Below, piece after piece: positions 24,993-36,589 of a DNA stretch of 64,000 nucleotides. The stretch's first letter is position 1, and each line of letters opens with the position of its first letter. The position numbers were made by a program, and so were the translations under genes. The stretch comes from Sapria himalayana. Taxonomy: Eukaryota; Streptophyta; Magnoliopsida; Malpighiales; Rafflesiaceae. The stretch lies in contig JAREIK010012111.1 of the NCBI GenBank assembly GCA_029783825.1, forward strand, positions 1 to 64,000, given 5' to 3'. Below the pieces are notes generated by a model. It was not told the origin of the DNA and searched no databases. It worked only from the letters and a program-made list of their open reading frames with translations.

Positions 24993-25057
<65 letters not shown>
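24240..25057. repeat. Microsatellite-rich block, middle copy
   Basis: Inverted counterpart of 40-1060 and direct counterpart of 35294-35960. It contains (CA)n at 24402-24430 and 24459-24482, (GA)n near 24560-24582, (GT)n at 24914-24938 and (TA)n at 24999-25057. Shared linkers include 'aactatataactatagta' and 'aatatacattgttgtatg'. Confidence 0.85.
24640..24798 (-). repeat. Short CACTA-like end inside microsatellite block
   Basis: 'tttctaaaatttagaaagaag' at 24671 matches the right subterminal region of the CACTA element at about 35168. The block ends 'ttctagtgacac', a degenerate CACTA terminus. It is the partner of 393-560. Confidence 0.45.
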
Positions 25058-25059
<2 letters not shown>

Positions 25060-25061
<2 letters not shown>

Positions 25062-25432
25062 CTACAAGAAAAGATACAAATATAAATAAAAATTAGAAAC
25101 ACCTAATTTCATTTCTAAAATTAAGAACAAAATTGAATGAATTAGAAACTGAAATTTCATATTATGAAAAATTTAGAAACAAAAAAAAATCTATCACTAA
25201 TTAGCAATGGATTTTTAAATGTTTTTTTAATTCCGTTGCTAATTATAATGAGTTGTCATGTGTGGATACTCTTGCATGACATTTAGCCCCATAAATTTAT
25301 GCATCTATGTTTTTTTTTGAAATGGAATACTTATCCGTTTCTTTTTTTAGCGATGGTAATAATTTTTGTTGCAAAATGAGTAACACCATAACCTTCCGTC
25401 GCTATTTTAAAAATATAAATATATATATATAT
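25060..25432 (+). repeat. CACTA left end, copy 1 of a 373-bp duplication
   Basis: The terminus and 373 bp of subterminal sequence, ending at a short (TA)n. It is repeated almost identically from 25433. Confidence 0.85.
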
Positions 25433-25790
25433 TACTACAAGAAAAGATACAAATATAAATAAAAATTAGAAACACCTTATTTCATTTCTAAAATTAAGAA
25501 CAAAATTGAATGAATTAGAAACTGAAATTTCATATTATGAAAAATTTAGAAACAAAAAAAAAATCTATCACTAATTAGCAATGGATTTTTAAATGTTTTT
25601 TTAATTCCGTTGCTAATTATAATGAGTTGTCATGTGTGGATACTCTTGCATGACATTTAGCCCCATAAATTTATGCATATATGTTTTTTTTTGAAATGGA
25701 ATACTTATTCGTTTCTTTTTTTAGCGATGGTAATAATTTTCGTTGCAAAATGAGTAACACCATAACCTTCCGTCGCAATTTTAAAAGAAA
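25433..25790 (+). repeat. CACTA left end, copy 2 of a 373-bp duplication
   Basis: 'tactacaagaaaagatacaa' restarts at 25433 and follows copy 1 with only a handful of differences (for example 'tatccg/tattcg', 'tttttgttg/tttcgttg'), diverging at about 25779. The low divergence makes this duplication much younger than the coding decay of the element. Confidence 0.85.
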
Positions 25791-28700
25791 ATTTAACAAT
25801 TAGAGATTAATCCGTCGCTAATTTTTTGAAAAAAGATTTAGCTATGAAATATTAATTCTTCACTAATTTAGAAATGGAAATAAAATTCTTTCACTAAATT
25901 ATCATAATTAATTAATCGAAGAAAACTTTGAAGCTTGAAAAAAAGTTAGGTATTGGTCTTTTTAATTTCGATTTCGAGTTTGTCTGATTTGTTTTTAGAA
26001 TTATTTTTCTATAATTATTGATCATCGCACAGATCATCAATAATTGAGGTTTCAAATTATGTTTATCAATTTATCCCATATGCATTATATTTGGGAATAG
26101 TATTTTATGCGTATTTTGATGTTACTTATAGTTTTTTGTCATGCTTAACTTTTTTATTGGGTTCTATCTTCTTGTTTTGATGAATTAAAATCATTTTAAT
26201 TGATAAATTATACATTTAAAATTTTTTCATATACTGGGATTTGTTAAATTTTTGTGTTGCCTAATTGAGGTATGAAATTTTTGTGCTTTTTATTATTTAC
26301 CTATAATTTTGAACATGCTAATTAATTTGGACTTCATTTTCCAGTTAGGATTAGGTGAAATGTAATTATTTTTAAAAGAATAACTTATACTAATGGTACA
26401 ACTTTAACAATGAACAATTTATATATATTTTAACAAACACTAAAAATTTAATTGTAATAATAATGAATACCGTACAAAAATTTTGATGGTATCCAATTGG
26501 AAGGTATAAACCTAACGAATACTTGAACAACTAAAAAAAATTAAAAGCTCATTTCAAATTTTATAGAGTTGTTTGATCTACAATTCACTAAAGGTGAAAT
26601 AAAATAAATAACACCTCTCATTATTTAATATTAAAAAAATATATTACATGTCAAAATTGGTAAATGACTATTTATATTATATGCTTCATATAGATTAGTA
26701 AATATAACTAATTAATTTATTAATGTTCTCCATCGATAGTTAACTTTTTGTTGCCTTTTTTTATTGAAAAATTTAAACGCATTGGCATTGCAATTTTTTT
26801 TAGGATTTCTATTATATAAAATGCATTTATCTAATTAGTTAGTACAGATTATTAATTTAAAAATTAGAATTATGACATTGCAAATTTTTATTTTTTGCTT
26901 AATTAATGCAATTTCATCCAATCTAGATAAATATCAAATATTTAGTAATGTCATATAAATGTATATGACAAAATTATAACTTATGATTTTGATAAATATT
27001 TAAGAGATTTAAGTAACCCAACTTATCTCATTTTAATACAAAATTTTTTTAATATTGATGTTACTACAACTTTTTTATTAGATTTATGTAATATCATAAA
27101 TATGTTACTATAACTTTATTACATATAAATCTCTATCTACATTTTTATAATTCAAAAAATGTGTGTTATTCATTATAGGAATGAAAAATATTATATAACT
27201 TGATCTTCAATGGATGCATGTAAGATTGAAAGATAGTTTTTGACTAATGAGTTTGGAGAGGGGATTGAGGAGTTTATTGGGTTTGCTGAAAAATAGCTTG
27301 AATTTATGGATAAAATAAAAATAAGATACTCATGTAATGACTGTAACTATCAAAATCAGAGTTTCCAAAATATGAACATAGTGCGATATCATCTTGTAAT
27401 AAAAGATGTGTTAGATACTATTATGTTTGGTATAAATATGAAGAAATAGTTGTGCCACAAACTACTAAGCTTTATGTACATATAAGTATTGATTCAAATG
27501 TTTTAATGTAATATGCAATCCGAATGATGAATATGAAGCAACATTAAAATATTATTGGTCATTCATTAAATAAGGATATCGGTGATGAAATTCCAATATC
27601 ATCAGCAAAATAATTTTATGATATATTAAATACATTACAAAGAAATTTAAAGTTATATCAGCAAAATAATTTGGCCAGGAAATCCGTATGGCTACTCAAA
27701 GTTATATGTGGTGGCCAGACTATTGAAATTTAAAGGCAAAACATCATTTTTTTAGAAATGTATTTTGATGAAATATTTTAGTTATTATCTAGAATGTTAC
27801 CAAAGAATAATATCATGATAAATAGCTTTTATAGTACAAAGAAATTAATGCAAGGTTTGGGTTTGCCCGTGGAAAAAATACATTGCAATTTTAATGGCCG
27901 GATTATATATTAGGGCATAAATAGTGAAGCAATTGCGCACAATTTTTATAACTATTCTCGATACAAAAGAAATATTACATGTAAAAGGTAGAAAACAAAT
28001 ATTCCTCATAAGAAGATTTATTATTTTCCATTGTCTCCTTATTTGGAAAGATTATTTACATCTAAAGTCACTACAATGACACAAGTTAGCCCAAAGAGCA
28101 TATTATTGAATATGACATAATGTAGTATTGCTCATATTTTCTTTCTTAGAAATATTTTGATGATTTTCATCCATCTTTTGTAGATAAAGATTGAAATGTT
28201 AGATTAAGTGTGTGCATAGATAGATTTCAGTCATTTGGACAAATATGACAACAATACTCTTCATGACTTGTTATTGTTATATCTTATAATTTATCACCAT
28301 GTATGTACATGAATAATGAGTACATATTTTTGTGTGTTATCGTGCTCGGTCCGAGAAATCCAAATGATAGATTGGATATTTTTTTGTAGCCCATGATAGA
28401 GGAGCTCAAAAAATATTGAGAGAATAGTGTCAAAACATATGATATATCTAAAAATTAGAACTTCAAAATACGAGCAGCACTTATATGGACTATAAGTGAC
28501 TTTCCTGCATATTCAATGTTGTTATGATAGATTACTACAAGGAAATTAGCTTGTCCTTAATGCATGGAGAACTCAAATGCATTTTATTTGAACAAGGGAC
28601 GAAAGACTTCTTAGTTTGATAATAACCATAAATTATTATATGTGGAACATTAATTTTGGATGAATATTGACTCATTTAGGAAAGGTCACAATGTTATAAA

Positions 28701-28919
28701 AGGTCTACAACCTTTGAGGTTAGGTGCTTAAATATTAGATATAATTGAAAAATATGAGTTCAAAAATATTATAGATATAAATGCATGTTACATTAATGGG
28801 TAAAATTTTTAAGAATTATCACAATAGATGAAAAAAAGTATCATTTGTGATTTGTCTTATTGGAAAACTAACTTAATTAAGCACAACTTAGATGTGATGC
28901 ACATTGAAAATATAATGCC

Positions 28920-29885
28920 AAATCAAGAGAGGGTTTGAAAGAGTTTTGATCATGTCTAAAGTTACATAGAAATGATCAATGAATAAATTCCCTAAGGTTT
29001 TGATGTGGGAGCATTCAAGACTACTAATCAATTCTTAAGACCTGAGCAGATTCTTTCGGAAAAACATACACTATTGGTACTTATTCATGTCAAGACTAAC
29101 TATGGTTATAATTTGCTTCGATGGGTTAAGGAAACATGATCCCAATATTAAAATTCGTTGCTGATCGATGATATATCAAATGAGAGTTATTCAGGATAAT
29201 TTTCGTAGAGATTTAATATTCTTTGGAGGTGGATATTTGATGTTTATTATTGGTGGACGAATTTCGAAGGCTGAAGAGAAGACCCCTATTTCCCTTTTTT
29301 TTATTTTTTTTTATTTTTATATTTTTATATTTTTATATTTTTAGTTTTTTATTTTTTTATTTTTTTATTTTTTTATTTTTTTATTTTTTTATTTTTTTAT
29401 TTTTTTATTTTTTTATTTTTTTATTTTTTTATTTTTTTATTTTTTTATCCCGAGTCTAATCTATATATAAGGAGACATTCTCATTTGTAAGGGTGATTGT
29501 TTTTGAATGAATGAAAGTTCCTCTTTATGAGTTGAATTATTATATTGATTCTTTATCCAACGTCGTTGGTGGTGAATCAAACAGTTCTTTATCCTTGGTA
29601 GGTGAAATTTCCTTTAAACCTAGGTGGTGAACTGCATTTATCTCGAATTACAAACATCCCCACAAACACAAAGCCTCATCTAATTCCTCCCAGAATCGCT
29701 CACTCCACATAGCTTATTTGGGGGTACTATAAACATGAAAGTTGTAGATCTACGAGTCCTTGATTTGTGGCTTTTTGAATCGGGTCAATCCGACATGTAT
29801 TGAGGTAGTTACACTCATTTTCTTCAAAATCATGCAATCCTAGAATTTTAAATTTTCTGCTCAGAATCACTTGCCCACGCACACA
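28920..29885 (+). mobile_element. Probable retrotransposon LTR inserted in tnp2
   Basis: The tnp2 reading frame is lost after MHIEN (28917) and resumes at CYIFDKDAKEALY (29884). The intervening 960 bp looks like an LTR: a TATA-like 'ctatatataaggag' near 29461-29474 is followed by transcribed-type sequence ('gaatgaatgaaag', 'atgaaagttgtagatctacg') and a CA-rich end near 29880. No paired LTR, PBS or target duplication was seen, and part of tnp2 is missing at the site, so the assignment is tentative. Confidence 0.45.
29285..29447 (+). repeat. (TATTTTT)n heptamer array
   Basis: It runs from mixed TATTTT/TATATTTT units into a nearly perfect 7-bp array of about 110 bp. It makes a spurious F/I/L/Y-rich frame at 29250-29459. 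Confidence 0.9.
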
Positions 29886-30867
29886 TCAGGTTTGTTATAT
29901 TTTTGACAAGGATGCAAAGGAAGCTTTGTATAAATAGTTGACGGAGCTCAAGTTTCATGATGGATATGCATCTAACATGAGAAGAAATGTTGATATGAAG
30001 AATCTTAAGTTATTTGCGATGAAAAGTCATGACTGGCATGTATTCTCGCAGAGGTTAATACCTATAGTATTCCATGAATTACTTCCACGAAATTTTTGGG
30101 AATCATTGACTAAAATTAGTATTTTTTTTAGAAATTTCACTTGTAATTTCATAACAAAGAAAGAAATTGAGTAATTATAAAATAACATTTCCATAATTAT
30201 ATGAAGACTTGAGAGTATTTTTCCTCCTAACTTTTTCGACTCCATGGAACATCTTCTGGCTCACTTTCCTTTTGAATCAATGATAGAAGATCATGTGCAA
30301 TACAAATGGATGCATCTATTTGAAAGGTTATAAAATTTTTATTTGTTAATCTAAAAATTTTAATATATCCGACGAATATATTTTTTCTAATAAATATGTA
30401 TGACATATTTTAGAAAATTGAAAGATAATGTTCAAAAAAAAAAGACAAAGTGGAATGATCAATATGGAATTCCTACTTGGTGGAAGAGGCTTGGTATTTT
30501 ATACACACTACTTTCAGCCACAATTGTATAATCTAGATAATAAATTGTCACCAAATAATATTTATGATATTGGAGATGGATAAGAAGAAAATAATATGTT
30601 TTCTATTTTTACACATGCGTGTCGATTGTATGATAGAGCAACATCAAAATATTTTTTGGATGACCGGGAGTATCCTGTTATGCACACATACATCTTATTG
30701 AACAGCGAAGAAGTTGCATCTTATATTAAGTAAGTTTATAATAATTTTATATTTGTATTTCTTTGTCATGGTATGTCATATACCTTTTTAATAATTCAAA
30801 TTACATTCAATGTTGTTTTTAAAGAATTTATGATAAGGAATTAATGCAAAGAGAATATCTTTTATCA

Positions 30868-31375
30868 TGTTGGGCAATTTCTCTTCCACGGTAGTGATAT
30901 TAAGATGCATAAAACAACACAAATAACAGAAAAACAAGCAATATATATCCAATCCAGCAATCCAACCATGACAGAATTAAAAATGAGAAATAAAACACCA
31001 GAAATAATATGGTTCGCTAGTCGCTCAGTACGATTAGCTACATCCACTAGAAAATGCTTATGCATTACAAATTAAACTAACAAAAAGATTGTCTTACAGT
31101 ATGCAACATAGAGCAGTCGCAATAAATCATGCAGAGAGAGAGAGAAGAAGGTGATGAATAGTTCCCCGATCCAAAAATAGTAACCCAAAATTAAAAATTA
31201 CAAATCATTTTATAACAAAAAATTCTCTCGGTTCATTTAACCGGAGCGGGTCGGATCATGTGATGGGTCAGGCTCTGCTCTAAAAATTTCGGCCCGCTGA
31301 CTGGACAGTGAGACCTCCGTTATTATGCTACTGCTGCATCTCTGGCCTCTTAATATTTCTTTTCCTGCACTTACA
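30868..31375 (-). mobile_element. Probable solo copia-type LTR, reverse orientation
   Basis: 508 bp beginning TGTTGGGCAATT and ending CTTACA on the plus strand. Read on the minus strand it ends in ...GCCCAACA and contains 'gtggatgtagctaatcgtac', then 'gcgaaccatattatttctgg', a phrase characteristic of U5 regions of many plant copia LTRs. It is much more GC-rich in its middle (31240-31330) than the host element. A matching 5-bp duplication is not evident (tatca / tgaaa), so either a flank has changed or the borders are off by a few bases. Confidence 0.55.
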
Positions 31376-32445
31376 TGAAAATATTAAAACAGAAACAGAA
31401 ATATTTAGTTATACAAATAGATTATCAAAAAACAAATTACATATACAACACATCATTTTTTAGGTATAATTTTCATCATCAAATATATATAATAGACAAA
31501 TGAATGATCTTACAAAAGGATATTTACGAAGTTTAAAGACTCATCTCATATATTATGTAAATGGATACAAATTTCACACTTTAAAACAAGGTTCAAGTAA
31601 AGATGCAATGAACAGTGATGTATGCATCAAGGGGTCTAACTATACTACATCTACTATTAATTTTCATAGTTGACTTATTAAAATTCTACAAGTGGAGTAT
31701 CCTGCTTTACCAATTATGAAGATAGTTCTATTTAAATATGAATAGTTTGATCTTAATCTAAATCTAGGCACTAGAATTCATCATTAATACAATCTTGTTG
31801 ATGTGTACCATAAAAAATAATATCATAAGTACAAGACATTTATTCTTACACTACAAGCTAAATAAGTATGTTACACCACTTATCCAAAATTCCAACTATA
31901 AGAAGAAATCATTGTGGCTTGTGGATAATATGTAAAATAAATACTAGATTAGCTGTGAAAGTTGTTGTAAGGATGTTATTGTCACTCCATCACATGCACC
32001 TATATTTCAAGAGAATAATGTGCAAATTCATCCAAATATTTATGGGGTAGATGATGAGTTTCAAATATTACTAATTGAAGGTGTAAACTATCTGGACATT
32101 GATAATGGCCATATTAAAAAAGATAATGATAAAGAATTAATTGTAAAATTAGATGATGATGAATATGTAGATAAAAATGATTTGTTAGAAATTTCCAATG
32201 ATAAATAAAAATTTATTGATTGTCGTGTTATATTGTCTTACTTATTTAGTAATTGTTACAATTTAGATGTTAAATGAAATTTTTTATCTATTTTTTTTGA
32301 ATTTTAATGTGTTTGTAATTATATTTTGTTATTGTGATATTTTCACAAAATATTTTTATTGTCTCTGTATATTTCATTATTTATATAAAATGTTTTAAGT
32401 ATGAGAGGTAAATATTTAGGTGACTGAGGATCTCAATATGTTAGC

Positions 32446-32694
32446 ATGGATAGAGGAAGTCAACTAACTAAAATTCATGGAGGAGAAAATTTACATGTAA
32501 TCAGTGATGACAATATTATAAATGTCTTTCTATATTCTCCTACACGTATGAAGGATATGTTGGCATCACATCATCATGACAGACATGAATTGACTCCCAC
32601 TGATATTCCATATTTATATTATTTTGCACCGAATGGTATTTATAGCTTCATCCCACCTATCTTAGGATGCTCATGCATTGATACCATAGGCTGA
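32446..32694 (+). pseudogene. Unrecognised 82-codon frame in CACTA interior
   Basis: An open frame starting MDRGSQLTKIHGGENLHV lies between the two transposase genes. It may be an exon of the second CACTA gene, whose conserved domain starts further on, but I do not recognise the sequence. Surrounding 32210-33290 is AT-rich with no other signal. Confidence 0.25.
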
Positions 32695-33299
32695 CACCGA
32701 TAAAATATTCACAATCTATAATTTGCATGATAAGTTATGAGAAAATTTTCATTCATCCCACAATTAATAATAAATAGTACGTAACATTCTTAAATTTATT
32801 ACATGCATGCATTATTATTTTTCATTATTTTTAATTTGAAAAAATATAACATAAAATGTGAATGAAATTATAAGTAAATTAAAATGTTTCAAGTATGGAA
32901 ATTTAAATTTATAACAAAGTATGATATTGTTACTTATCAAACATTATTATTTAGAATTAAAATAATAGCTGCATTACAAAGTTTTGAATATTATAAAAAA
33001 TTAAATATTAACTTACTAGCAAAAAAATTAGTATATTTTATTTATATGTATATGTATATGCCGATATTAAATTACTTACAAATTTATCTCTTCTACTTCT
33101 TGTATAATTAAAAATATATTTTAGGAGAAACTAGTTGTGGAGGGTATAAACTAGTTGTGGGGGGTATAAAATTCTCTGAAAGAATTTTATTGGGAAGAAT
33201 TTGAGATAGAATTTTCATGCATTTACTTGTTTTTGAATTTGGTCTATTATGATCTACTCTTAAAATAAATGCATTACAATGTATTATTATTTTAGTTGT

Positions 33300-34545
33300 G
33301 TTTTGCAGAAAAGTATAAATAAGATAATACTTTGGTGATCTCGGTGAAGAATACATGGAAACATGTGGTAAATATGAGATACAATGGCAAACTTAGTAAA
33401 TATATAAAAAAGTATGGTTAAGATGCAAAACCGAATAGTGTCTCACTTTATGTTTGGATTAAGTGATTGGAATACTGGAATAGTGAGGAATCAAGGCCTT
33501 GTCCAAATGACATAATATAATACTCAATCATAGAAAGTATGTGAAGGATCAAGACCTTCAAAACATATTGGAGGTTTAAAGGCGATCTACCTACATTCAA
33601 TAGATTTGGTATAATTATCTTTTATATTTTGTTATTATTTAAATTTTTGCAATGCAATTAATAATAAATGTGTGATAATGTATTATATACCTTAATAGTA
33701 ACTATTATTTATTTTTAGGAGACTGAGTTGGGATATCCACCAACACTGTTTGAGGTATTCAAGTGAATGCACAAGAAAAAGGATGAATAATTTGGGGACA
33801 AGCGATCAATGATATTAATATGAGTTTCTCAATTTATACTTGTAGTATCATCTGTAAATTATAATTAATAAAAGAAAACAATGTAAAAAAATTGATTTTT
33901 TTGGCATTCACTATAAATAATATGCAGATTCATGTATAATTTATTATCGTAACTGATGAGTTATTATATTTGACTCATTAAATATAATGACTAATTTTAT
34001 TTTTATGTTATTTTTTAGTAAAGCGATCATAGTTTCTTGTGCTGATATACTTTTTATCTGAATATATTAATGATGATTTATATAATATTTTAACAAATAT
34101 AGGAAGCTGTGTAGAATATGGTTGCAATTGTTTCACAATTGACACATCCTTTTATAGATATGTCATAGATTAATGTTACACATATTTACCTTCAGGCTGT
34201 TGGAGTTGAGCAGAAAAAATGGAAAGTGTACAGTCTTGGTACCTATGCATTTATATTATTAACTAAGTTCTGTTTGGAGTTCTTCATCATATCCTTTCAA
34301 TTACAATAACATTTTAGATAAGAGGTTGCACGAGGAGATAAAGAAAGTTCAGGATACAATGCAAAGAAAAAATGAAAAGGTGCAACAAAAGAATGAAGAG
34401 ATGCAACAAAAGAATGAAGAGATGCAACTAAAGAATAATGAGATGCAAAAGGAAAATGAAGAAATAAAAAAAGAGGCTGAAAGAATAAAAAGAGAGGATG
34501 AAAGAATAAAAAGAAAGGAGGAAATGCAATTGAGAGATTTTTAAG
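33300..34545 (+). pseudogene. Second CACTA transposase-associated gene (Transposase_24-like), decayed
   Basis: Fragments around 33430-33560 (SLYVWIK, then EYWNSEE followed by SRPCPND) and ETELGYPPTLFEVFK*MHKKKDE at 33720-33785 match the plant 'Transposase_24/Ptta' pattern, in which a PP..ELF..TH.RKDG motif follows a KY W..E region. A likely intron lies at about 33610-33719. The gene ends in a highly charged coiled-coil frame (34326-34544) with repeated KNEEMQQ and ERIKRED units, also usual in this family. Several stops make it a pseudogene. In active elements this partner protein assists transposition. Confidence 0.6.
34347..34530 (+). repeat. Short tandem repeats encoding a coiled coil
   Basis: Imperfect 21-24-bp units ('aatgaagagatgcaacaaaag' type) encode K/E/M/Q-rich heptads at the end of the second CACTA gene. 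Confidence 0.7.
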
Positions 34546-35293
34546 ATTGAGAAAATAATATGCAAGTTGGCAGAGATATTTTCTATTTTTCATAATTCTG
34601 AAGAGGATCTATCCATATCTCTAGAGGACATTACTCATCACTACAATGACTCATAGTTATTTGTGATGTTGTGTTATTAATTTTTTGCAATGAATGTTTT
34701 TGTTATGAAATTATGGTTTTTGTGTTATTGTTGTTTTAATTAAGTTATAAATGTGTATTGTAATTAAATGCCTTTTATGTTTGTTATCTAATGTATTATT
34801 CTGTAGTGTAGATATTATGTGAATATCTTTTAATGAATAATATGTGAGTGTACTTATTTGATTGTAGATGATATAGTTTTTGTATGTATTTGTATATTGT
34901 ATACGACATAAAGAAACTACAAAAATGGGACAAGTTCTTTTTGCATACAATAGAAAAAGAAAATAGCATTGCAAAATCCATTTCTAATTTTGAAAGGGAT
35001 GTTGTGTTTCTATTTTATGTTGTCGCTAATTTAGAAAAGGATCTTCCGTTTCTATTTTATTATGTCACTAAATCAGCAATAAAATCCAAAATCTCATTTC
35101 CATCGCTAAAGTAACTGACAATAAAATATCCATCGCACAATTTAGAAATGCCCTAGTTTTATTTATTTCTAAAATTTAGAAAGAAGTACTTTGGAAATTA
35201 ATTATTTCCATTTCTAGTAATGTTGTTATTTTAACAATTTGACGAAATTAGAAACAAAATTCAACATTTCTAATTTAGTCTTTTCTTGTGGTG
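34546..35293 (+). other. CACTA right subterminal region and terminus
   Basis: Non-coding. From about 34980 it carries 'tctatttta.ttgtcgctaa'-type repeats, then 'tttctaaaatttagaaagaag' and the terminus 'cttttcttgtggtg' at 35280-35293. Confidence 0.7.
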
Positions 35294-35960
35294 TGTATAT
35301 ATATAGCATGAAACAAATGCGCGTGTGCGCGTGTGTATACACACACATATATATATTAAATATAACATGAAACACAACAATTTTGAAAATGTTACCTTTA
35401 TATAAGATTGTATATAACTATATACACATATATATGAATATATACATATAACTATATAACTATAGTACTATATATATATGTATATATATATATATATATA
35501 TATGGTTGTATATATCGACATACATATATATACCACAGTGTATGTGTGCATATGTGTGTCTTTAGATAGACAACTCTATATACACACTCTCGCAACATGT
35601 CTATATATTTGCTTTTATTTTATATATATAAATATATATCTATATATACAGATATCTCCAACTCTAAATATCTATATATATACAAATACACACACACACA
35701 CACCTCTATGCACAAAACACAAAGATATTGATACTCTAAAATATATATGTATATACATACATGGAATAGTATTGTGTGTGTCAATGTGTCTATGTATATA
35801 GACACTAAAACACACTAATATACATTGTTGTATGTCTCAACATTTATGCATATATACTGTGTGTTTGTGTGTGTGTGTGTGGACATGAGTTAGCACACAC
35901 ACATGCATTGCTACAGATATCTACATATACGTATATAATACAATGGCCACGCACACATGT
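35294..35960. repeat. Microsatellite-rich block, right copy
   Basis: Direct counterpart of 24340-25057 on the other side of the CACTA element, with the same linker order ('aactatataactatagtact', 'caactctatatacacactc', 'aacacaaagatattgatactct', 'aatatacattgttgtatgtct'). It contains mixed GCGTGTGCGCGTGT at 35318 and (CA), (TA), (GT) runs. 35961-36110 beyond it shows nothing recognisable. Confidence 0.8.
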
Positions 35961-36589
35961 AAACATATTTAGATTACCATGTACAAATTATGTTATTGAT
36001 GTACTCTAACATAATTAATCTAATAACAGAAACACCAACGAAAAAAAGTCATAACGGTGCAAATTTAACATGTTGTATAGCTAAGTGTGCCCCAAGTTCA
36101 GTAAAATAAATGAGTATTGTACGGAAATAAATCATTTAAAATAAAAAATCCAATATTTAATTTAGGTTTCAAAAATATACCAAAACTAGTGTGTCTGAAA
36201 ATACCATGGCAATGTACGTCGTTGTGAACGATGGCTATTGCTAAGCTGTTCAATTTTAAAAATCAAAGGCCGGCATTTTCAACGCCGCCTATTTAATTTT
36301 AAAAATTTTTAAATGTCATCTTTGGGAATGATGGCTATTTAATTAAACCAATTGTCGTCGTTTACAATGCTGACTATTTAAAACAAATAGTCAGCATTGG
36401 GAACAATGGCTATTTAATTAAACCAATTGTCATTTATAATGATGGCTATTGCTAAGCTGTCCAATTGTCGTCGTTTACATTTGATTTTTAAAAATTTTCA
36501 AATAATAGCATTGGGAACGATGACTATTTAATTAAATCAATGGCCATCGTTCATAACGTCAGCTATTGAATGATCATTTTTCAGTTTCT

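Larger units (their letters stand above)
11640..25100 (-). repeat. Right arm of large imperfect inverted repeat (copy B)
   Basis: Reverse complement of 1-8162. It is collinear from 11640 to 17025, then interrupted by the 6995-bp LTR retrotransposon 17026-24020, and resumes at 24021 through the microsatellite block to the CACTA end at 25061. The arm has one copy of the unit that is tandemly duplicated in the left arm. No intact gene lies in the arm outside the inserted element. Confidence 0.85.
27190..32210 (+). pseudogene. tnp2-type CACTA transposase pseudogene
   Basis: In order: a transposase-associated domain (GEGIEEFIGFAEK, 27250-27290, then CNDCNYQNQSF), the tnp2 core (LGPRNPNDRLDIF near 28345-28385; a KIRAALIWTISDFPAYSML segment near 28468-28520; YWKTNLIKHNLDVMHIEN at 28859-28917), the continuation FDKDAKEALYK with GYASNMRRNVDMKNLK and MKSHDWHVFSQRLIPI (29890-30070), then IFPPNFFDSMEHLLAHFPFE (30217-30280), HTYILLNSEEVASYI (30685-30728), and the C-terminal region HLIYYVNGYKFHTLKQGSSK (31541-31600) with IVLFKYEWFDL-like sequence. 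Probable introns are near 30335-30411 and 30730-30824. Two retroelement insertions (about 28920-29885 and 30868-31375) and many stops inactivate it. Active proteins cut and paste the element by binding its ends. Confidence 0.82.
25060..35293 (+). mobile_element. CACTA (En/Spm) DNA transposon, degenerate
   Basis: The left terminus tACTACAAGAAAAGAT and the right terminus (minus strand) CACCACAAGAAAAGAC match the CACTACAAGAAAA family signature. Subterminal sequences carry repeated 'ccgtcgctaa' and 'agaaatgg/aaattag' words. Internally it encodes a tnp2-type transposase (27190-32210) and a second transposase-associated gene (33300-34545), the normal two-gene content. The body is about 10.2 kb. The expected 3-bp target duplication is not conserved (tat on the left, tgt on the right). 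Both genes are interrupted by stops and insertions, so it is inactive. 25800-27180 is AT-rich with no recognisable coding sequence. Confidence 0.85.

Noticed and set aside
29250..29459. 69-codon F/I/L/Y-rich frame resembling a membrane protein
   Set aside because: Pure translation of the (TATTTTT) array.
30865..31065. 66-codon minus-strand hydrophobic frame
   Set aside because: Lies wholly in the probable copia LTR and no conserved domain is seen.
34326..34544. Coiled-coil protein as an independent host gene
   Set aside because: It follows the second CACTA transposase-associated domain in the same orientation, as expected for the C-terminus of that gene. The minus-strand frame 34297-34593 is its shadow.
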